A DNA stretch of 64,000 nucleotides from Prorocentrum cordatum (lineage: Eukaryota; Sar; Dinophyceae; Prorocentrales; Prorocentraceae), in NCBI GenBank assembly GCA_963575745.1, contig CAUYUJ010014548.1:7501-71500 (forward strand), written 5' to 3'. The notes beneath the pieces are model-generated. The model did no database searches. It was not told the DNA's origin and saw nothing but the letters and a program-made list of their open reading frames with translations. The position numbers were made by a program, and so were the translations under genes. Of the stretch, positions 27,301 through 33,300 are shown in pieces (the first letter of the stretch is position 1; the number at the start of each line of letters is the position of its first letter).

Positions 27301-30300
27301 TCCAGGTCCAGCGCGTCTCCAACGCACATGTCCGAGAACTGTACCCCCATCTTCCCAGCCTTGCTGTCTGGGGCGTACACGCTGGCCTGCTCCGTCGGCT
27401 CCCCCAGCTGCTTCGCCACTGGCATAAGCAAGGACCTCTCCTTCAGCTCGTCCGTGGCCTTTCAGTTTGGGGCGCACTCGATGTCCTTCATCTCACCCTT
27501 CTCGCTCACCTTGGTTTTGCGGCCGCCGCGCTGCCTCCGCTTGGCCTCGCGGCCAGTCTGCGGCAGGCCGTCGGCACCGCAGCCCATGTCGACGTGTAGG
27601 CCAGAATTGCGCATGGCCCTCATGTCACCGCTGATCACGGCGTCCCCGGTGGGCCCGGCCTTGACCAGCTGGGTGAGCGCTGGCACCACCATGGCCAGCC
27701 TGGCAGCGACCTCCTCCTGCACGCCGTCGGCGCCGACGTAAGAAGAGCGGATCGCGGCCGACACCATCGCTGCAGCGACCTGGCGCGTAGCGCCGCCCGC
27801 GGCCGCACCGAGCGCCGCGGCCAGGACGTTCGCGGCGCCAGGCTGTGCACCCACGATGCCCGCCACGGCCTGGCAGGTAGCAGCCGCCGCCATGCTCTCA
27901 AGCGCCTGTTGCGAGTACGAGAACCGATACCGCGCGAAGCACAGAGCCAGCTTGAGCCAAAATGGCTACGGACTCTGTGTTCTGTGTTCTGCCGTGCACC
28001 TGCGTGTTCTGCCGTGCTCCTGTGTTTTCTGCCCTGCTCCTCTATGTCTCATGTGTGTTCTGCCGTGCTCCTCGTGCTCCTATGTGTTCTGCCGTGCCCC
28101 TGTGTGTTCTGCTGTGCTCCTGGTTGTTCTGCCATGCTTCCGTGTGTGCTTTGAATTGCCCTGCTCCTGTGTGGTTTGCCGTGTTCCTCTTTGTCCTGCC
28201 GTGCTCCTATATGTTCTGCCGTGCTTCTGCGATTTGGGCTGCCGTGGTTCTGCCCAATGTTCGAGGATGACTCAGGCGATATCACTATTCCATACGTTTG
28301 TTAAAGTCGCTGTTTTCAGTTTCTGGTGGGTGTCTCAGGCGAAATGCTTGTGTTCGTGAAAGACGGTGTTGCGAACAACTCATTTTGGTGGGGACGTCTC
28401 GAGCGAAATGCTGAAATTGAGGAATATCGAAGGCGCTCTTGGGGTCATATTGGGCCTAGCGTGGGGCTGCCTCGAAGCTCTCAAAAACATTCCAATGCGA
28501 TGTCACACACATCTCTTGTTTGATGATGTCCCGAGCGAAATCGTCATTTTGAGAAGCCTGGTGTGGGCCGTCTGGAAGTCTTTTCAAGAGCGATCCCAAG
28601 ACGATGTTAGAACAGCAATTTTCAAAACGATGCTGTTTTTTTTTTTTTCTATGTTTGAGGATGTCCCTAGCGAAATCGTCATTTTCGGCAGTCTCCCAGG
28701 CGCTCTGAAAGCCATCTTGAGGTCCTTTTTGCGATCTCATTTCTTCCTCTTGAAGCACTGCAGGAACGATGTCAGGACGATGTTGAGAACATCTCATTTT
28801 TTTGAGGATGTCCCCAACGAGATGCACATGTTCTGAGGATGTCCCTTGCGAAAGCGCCGTTTTCAACATAAGCGGCAGTAAACCACCTCCGGAGACATGT
28901 CATGTGTGTGAGGATGTCTCAAGCGAAACGCCAATTTTCCTGGAACCGTGAATTTCGCGACGATAAGCTGTTCGAGGATGTCTCTAGCGAAGCGCTTGTT
29001 TTGTTAAACGCGATGTCGCCAAGATCATATGTTTGCAATGATTTCTCTTACGAAATCGCTTTTGGGGGGAATCCGTTAACGACAAATGCAGTGAAACGCG
29101 TCACCCTATATTAGTAAGAGCTTTATTTGATATGATGCTGATTCAGCCAGAACGTCCAGCTCGCTTCGAATAGCTCGAAGACGCTTCCCGTCATCCGCTA
29201 AGCCTGCGCGCCGTGCGGCCCGCCGCCCTATGTTAGTAAGAACTTTATTCGATATGATGCAGATTCAGCCTCAACGTCCAGCTCGCTTCGAATACCTCCA
29301 AGATGCTTCCCGTCGTCCGCTAACGATTCGCCGGATGCGCTCCGCCACCTTCTATGAGCAAGGGATCATGAGGTATGGTGCAGATTCAGCCACAACGTCC
29401 AGCTCGCTTGTCGTACCTCGGAGACGCTTCCTGTCATCCGCCGGCCCTGTCGGCGTGTGACAGGGGCTGTTCCGTCGCCATTGCCGTCGCTGCCGCCGTC
29501 GCGTCGCCGCAGCCACCACGTCCCCTCCTTCCCCTGAGTTCGTCGCCGCTCCCCCCCTTGTCCTTGGGCCCTCGTCCTCAAGCACGACCGGCAAAGCGAA
29601 ATACACCAGCCCATCCACAACGATATTCTAGACGCTCCGCGTATCCCCACCAGCCGTCCTCGTGCTTCGTGTGGGTCTTGCCTCACAGCACAACTTGAAT
29701 TTTCCAGCATTTTGCTGGGCTGCAATTGCCCGAGCTTCCCTGGACGCCCTCAGCTCGCCGTCTCCCCCGCGCAGTCAGCCGCTGCTGGGTGAGTGGGTCG
29801 GCCGGCCTGCGGCGCGTTTAGTAGCTAATTAGGCCGCTTTCGTGTCCCGTAGCACTCCTGACTCCGCTAGCGCCTTCGCTGGTGGACGCGACCGAAAAAA
29901 GTATCCCCACCAGCCCATCCAGAAACGATGCCCAGGCGAGTTGAGGTGATCAAGGAAGTGCAGGAGCAAAGAGGTGGACGGCCGAACCGTGCGAAGGAGG
30001 GAAGAGGAGAAGGAGGGGGCTGGATAAATGGATGAGGGAGTGGGGAAAAGGAAGATGAATAGGATGATGATGAGGAGGAGGATAAGGAGGAGGACTGGAC
30101 TGGACTGGACTCCTGGAGTTCGGTGGGTTGCGGGGTTACTCGCGGCTCAACTGGGTTGAAACCTGGCCTCGCGAAGAACTCTGAGTGGCGCACCCTTCGG
30201 GCCGCCTTCCTATCCACGGCCCCTGCGCTCGGGCGGAGCCGCACTGCCCCATTAGGGGCAGCCCCCCAATATGGCACGCAGCCCAGGGGCGCCCCCTGGG

Positions 30301-33300
30301 GACCGATGAAATGTCTTCGATCCCAGTGGCCAGTGTGCGCAGGTCATTACTTGTCGAATGAGTGCGTCACCCTAGAGAAAAGCCGCAGGGGGAAACGCGG
30401 AACACCTCACCTGCGTTGCAGGTGGGCCACTACTACACTACTACAGAGAGCTGTTCCTTGCCACCACGTGATTGGCCACCACCCCACCCCTTCAACCTCG
30501 ACCCCCCAACGACGGGCGGAGCTGTACCGTGGGGATCGGCGGGAGGTTAGGGCCGTAGGCCGTGGGGATAGGGAGCAAATTCTCATTCTTGACAGGCTCG
30601 TGCCTGCGTAACAATCCACTGGCACTCGACCGAGTGCAATCAGCTCTCTAAGTCGCTGGCTATTCTGCAGACTGGCGAGCTCAGGCCTCAACCTCAGGTC
30701 CCTTTGTCCGATCAGGCTTTGAGACGCTCTCCCCCGATGCTCATGATGACTGTGCGCACTGTGGGGATGAGCTGGCGACCTAGCTCGTGATCCGAATCGA
30801 TCGCGATAGTGAGGCGCCCTTTGTTCCCCTGGCTCGATCCCTCCTTCCTGTTCCGCTTCCACTGCCAGTGAAGGACGACCTCTCCCACCTCCAGCATCTT
30901 GAAGCCCTTGAGATATTTTTCGTAGATCTCGCGAAGCGCCCTGCCCCACTCGGTCTCCTGCTCGGCTAGGAAGGTGAGGCCATCATGAATATGTGTAGAT
31001 GAGGAGGCCCACGACTCCTGAAATTCACCACCTCGCCCTTTTCCTCCTTCTCGGCCAAGTCGTTCGAGATCTCCTGGTGGCGTTTGCCCGCGTCCTCCAT
31101 CCGATCCGTGACCCCGCCCTCTACATAGTCGAGCGCGTAAGTGGCCGTCAGCTCCGCGATGGCCCTGCTGTCCGTCAGCGCTAGGAGCGCGATGATGAGT
31201 ACGAGCTGCCCTATGATCTCGTGGTCTCCTTTGCCCTCCTTGGGCATCCGAGCTCGGCTGACTTCTCCCCCAGCTCGTTGGGGCACCTGAAGCCAGACTG
31301 GCTTCTCCAGCTCCATTTCTGTCGATCGGTTCGATATCAGGATGAAGAGATGGCCGCACTTCTCAAGGAAGATGGCTGCGGAGATGACAACATAGATCCC
31401 CTGTGTCAGCAGCGTGATACTCACGCAGGACGCACTTGAGGGCCTTCGCGGGTTTCTCGGGGAGGAGCGTCGTTGTGCCTCGAGCGGGGCAATAACCCTG
31501 GAGCATTGCACGCTGAAGGTGTTTGTTACCTTGACGCCCAAAAGCTCGGCGACACACGATGCAGGAGTTTGTGGGGGGTCAACGCCGAGCTGAGGTTTCT
31601 TACAAAATGGATCCCCCTCCTGTGGTTGGGCAACTCCCGTCTGGTTCGAAACTCGCACCCACACCTCTTTTTGCCTGTCTCAGTGTCAAGCTGCCAATCA
31701 CACTGCCACTCCGAGGGCGCCTCGTCTAGTGGAGGCTCAGCAGGGCCAGCGTGCACCGTCTGCGTGTGAAACGGTGGGGCTGCATGCGAGAGACAACGGG
31801 CGCGAATCTCTGTGAAATCGAGCTGGAGAAGAATGCGACGCCAGCGATGCGGCATTGAAAGCGACCATGCGCGGCCTAGCGAATAAAAAGAATCTGCGCA
31901 AGCGGCGCATCTGCGGTCCACCTCCGTCTCGACGGATTGGTTGGCATGAGGCATCGGTCCCAGGTATCGCACCGCATCTTTGAATAGTCCTGGAAGAGAT
32001 TCTGGATGTGAACGAGCCCATATTTTGCGAGTAGCGGCCCCAAGTCTTTTGGAGTTCCTGCTTTGTCTGATTTCTTGCATACCCCACCTCCATTAGAGCA
32101 CGATCGAAAGCATCATCGATGTCCTTCCTAGTGTCGAAGAAGTCCTTGATCGATATGGGTGCATGAACCACATGTATTTGAAACACGTCATCTGCATAAG
32201 TGCAGCCCCCCACGTGTGCCCTCAAGTCTCGCCACCTGGCCGTCAACTGGTTAGCGAGGGCATCCGAATGCTGGATCGAATATTTCCATTTTGTCAGTGG
32301 TCGTGAAAAAGTGCCCCGAAATAACTGAACAGCGCATGGATCCCCCATCAAGCCGCCTACGCCCGTGTTCAGGGTCACGTGGCCCTCCACGGTCTCGAGG
32401 GTGATCGTGCTCATCTTGAATCGCTGGGTGCACATGTCGATGTTCTCGGGCTTCGCATACATCTGGACAGTCTGCTCGAGCTCGCCCCACTTGCCGCAGG
32501 CGGACGTGTTGCTGAGGTCTTTGTAGCTGATGGCGGAGCAGTGTCCTGCCTGTCGGAGCCTCCAACCTGTGATCTGATTGACAAATATTGCATCTTCTCT
32601 GCGCGTTCCTTTGACGAAGCCACGTTCGAAAAAATATGCGGGATATGGAGTACGTCATGGTGATAAGCCTTGCCCATAGCGTCGATCACGTGCCGTTGGA
32701 TGCGCTGTCGCTGAAGCTCGAGCTGTTGTGAAATATCCCTAAGCTTGGTCTCACACTCCCCGAGGGTCTCCTCATCTGCCTCCGTATGCTGTAGTCGGAG
32801 TTCGGCCCGTCGCTTGAGTAGCTGTTCTCGTTCTTCCTTAGCCTGCTGGTAGGTCGTGTCGTTCGTGATCTTGGCCTCGAAGAACTGTTGCCCCGCGGCG
32901 ATGAGAGTGTCATGTATGAAATCCAAAGTCTCGTCGGGGCGTCCCCGCGTAAGCAATTCACGCCACTTATCTTCTTCTTCCTGCATACGGGAGGTGGCAG
33001 CTCTCAGAAATTCGGGTCGAAGGGTTCCTTTGCGTACAACTTCCACCATGGCGCCCATGTTCCAGCGGATTCTCTCCGCCTGGATCCTGAGGGTAAAATC
33101 TTTGATGCAGCTCATTTCCATGTACTCGGGAATGTGGTCCCTCGGTGGTCGGCCTCTATACGCTTGGAGGGACGCTCCTAGTCGATAAAGTGGGTGGCAT
33201 GCCGTCACGAAATCAGTCATGCCCAGTGGCGCACATATACAATCAATAGGGCTCTGACCGCCCGCATTCCCAAAGAAAGTGGATTGAAGATCGGGACTTC

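Larger units (their letters stand above)
26516..27972 (-). mobile_element. Retroposed trans-spliced mRNA C (DinoSL-tagged)
   Basis: Exact DinoSL at 27971-27951. The 3' tail is GCCTTTAAGGCCCCACC followed by a (CCAA)n run. It is flanked by a perfect 15-bp direct repeat TCTGTGTTCTGTGTT (26501-26515 and 27974-27988). The body is a different gene from A and B. A frame at 27893-27462 ([17 protein letters not shown]) is followed after a frame change by 27431-26673, ending AAQERRLVS. No domain was recognised. Confidence 0.85.
18001..29110. repeat. Three copies of a 2.0-2.4 kb higher-order repeat
   Basis: Copies start near 18001, 20009 and 23798 (shared ACAAGAAC.GG). Each runs through a conserved block (GTGGTCTGCGGC...), a (TG)n tract, a 20-bp minisatellite, and a block of dispersed GAGGATGTCTC.AGCGAAA motifs. 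A landmark GGGCGCTCTTGGGGTCAT falls at about 19322, 23126 and 28434. Net of the three retrogene insertions, unit lengths are about 2.0, 2.2 and 2.4 kb. No gene was recognised in the repeat itself. Confidence 0.85.

Noticed and set aside
20798-27893. A, B and C as ordinary resident genes
   Set aside because: The leader at each 5' end, the direct repeats and the interrupted minisatellite show insertion of processed transcripts.
18480-28240. CRISPR array
   Set aside because: The 20-bp units are contiguous with no unique spacers, and the genome is eukaryotic nuclear.
31638-31653. tRNA B-box-like GGTTCGAAAC
   Set aside because: It lies within the decayed LINE, and no A-box or cloverleaf could be drawn around it.
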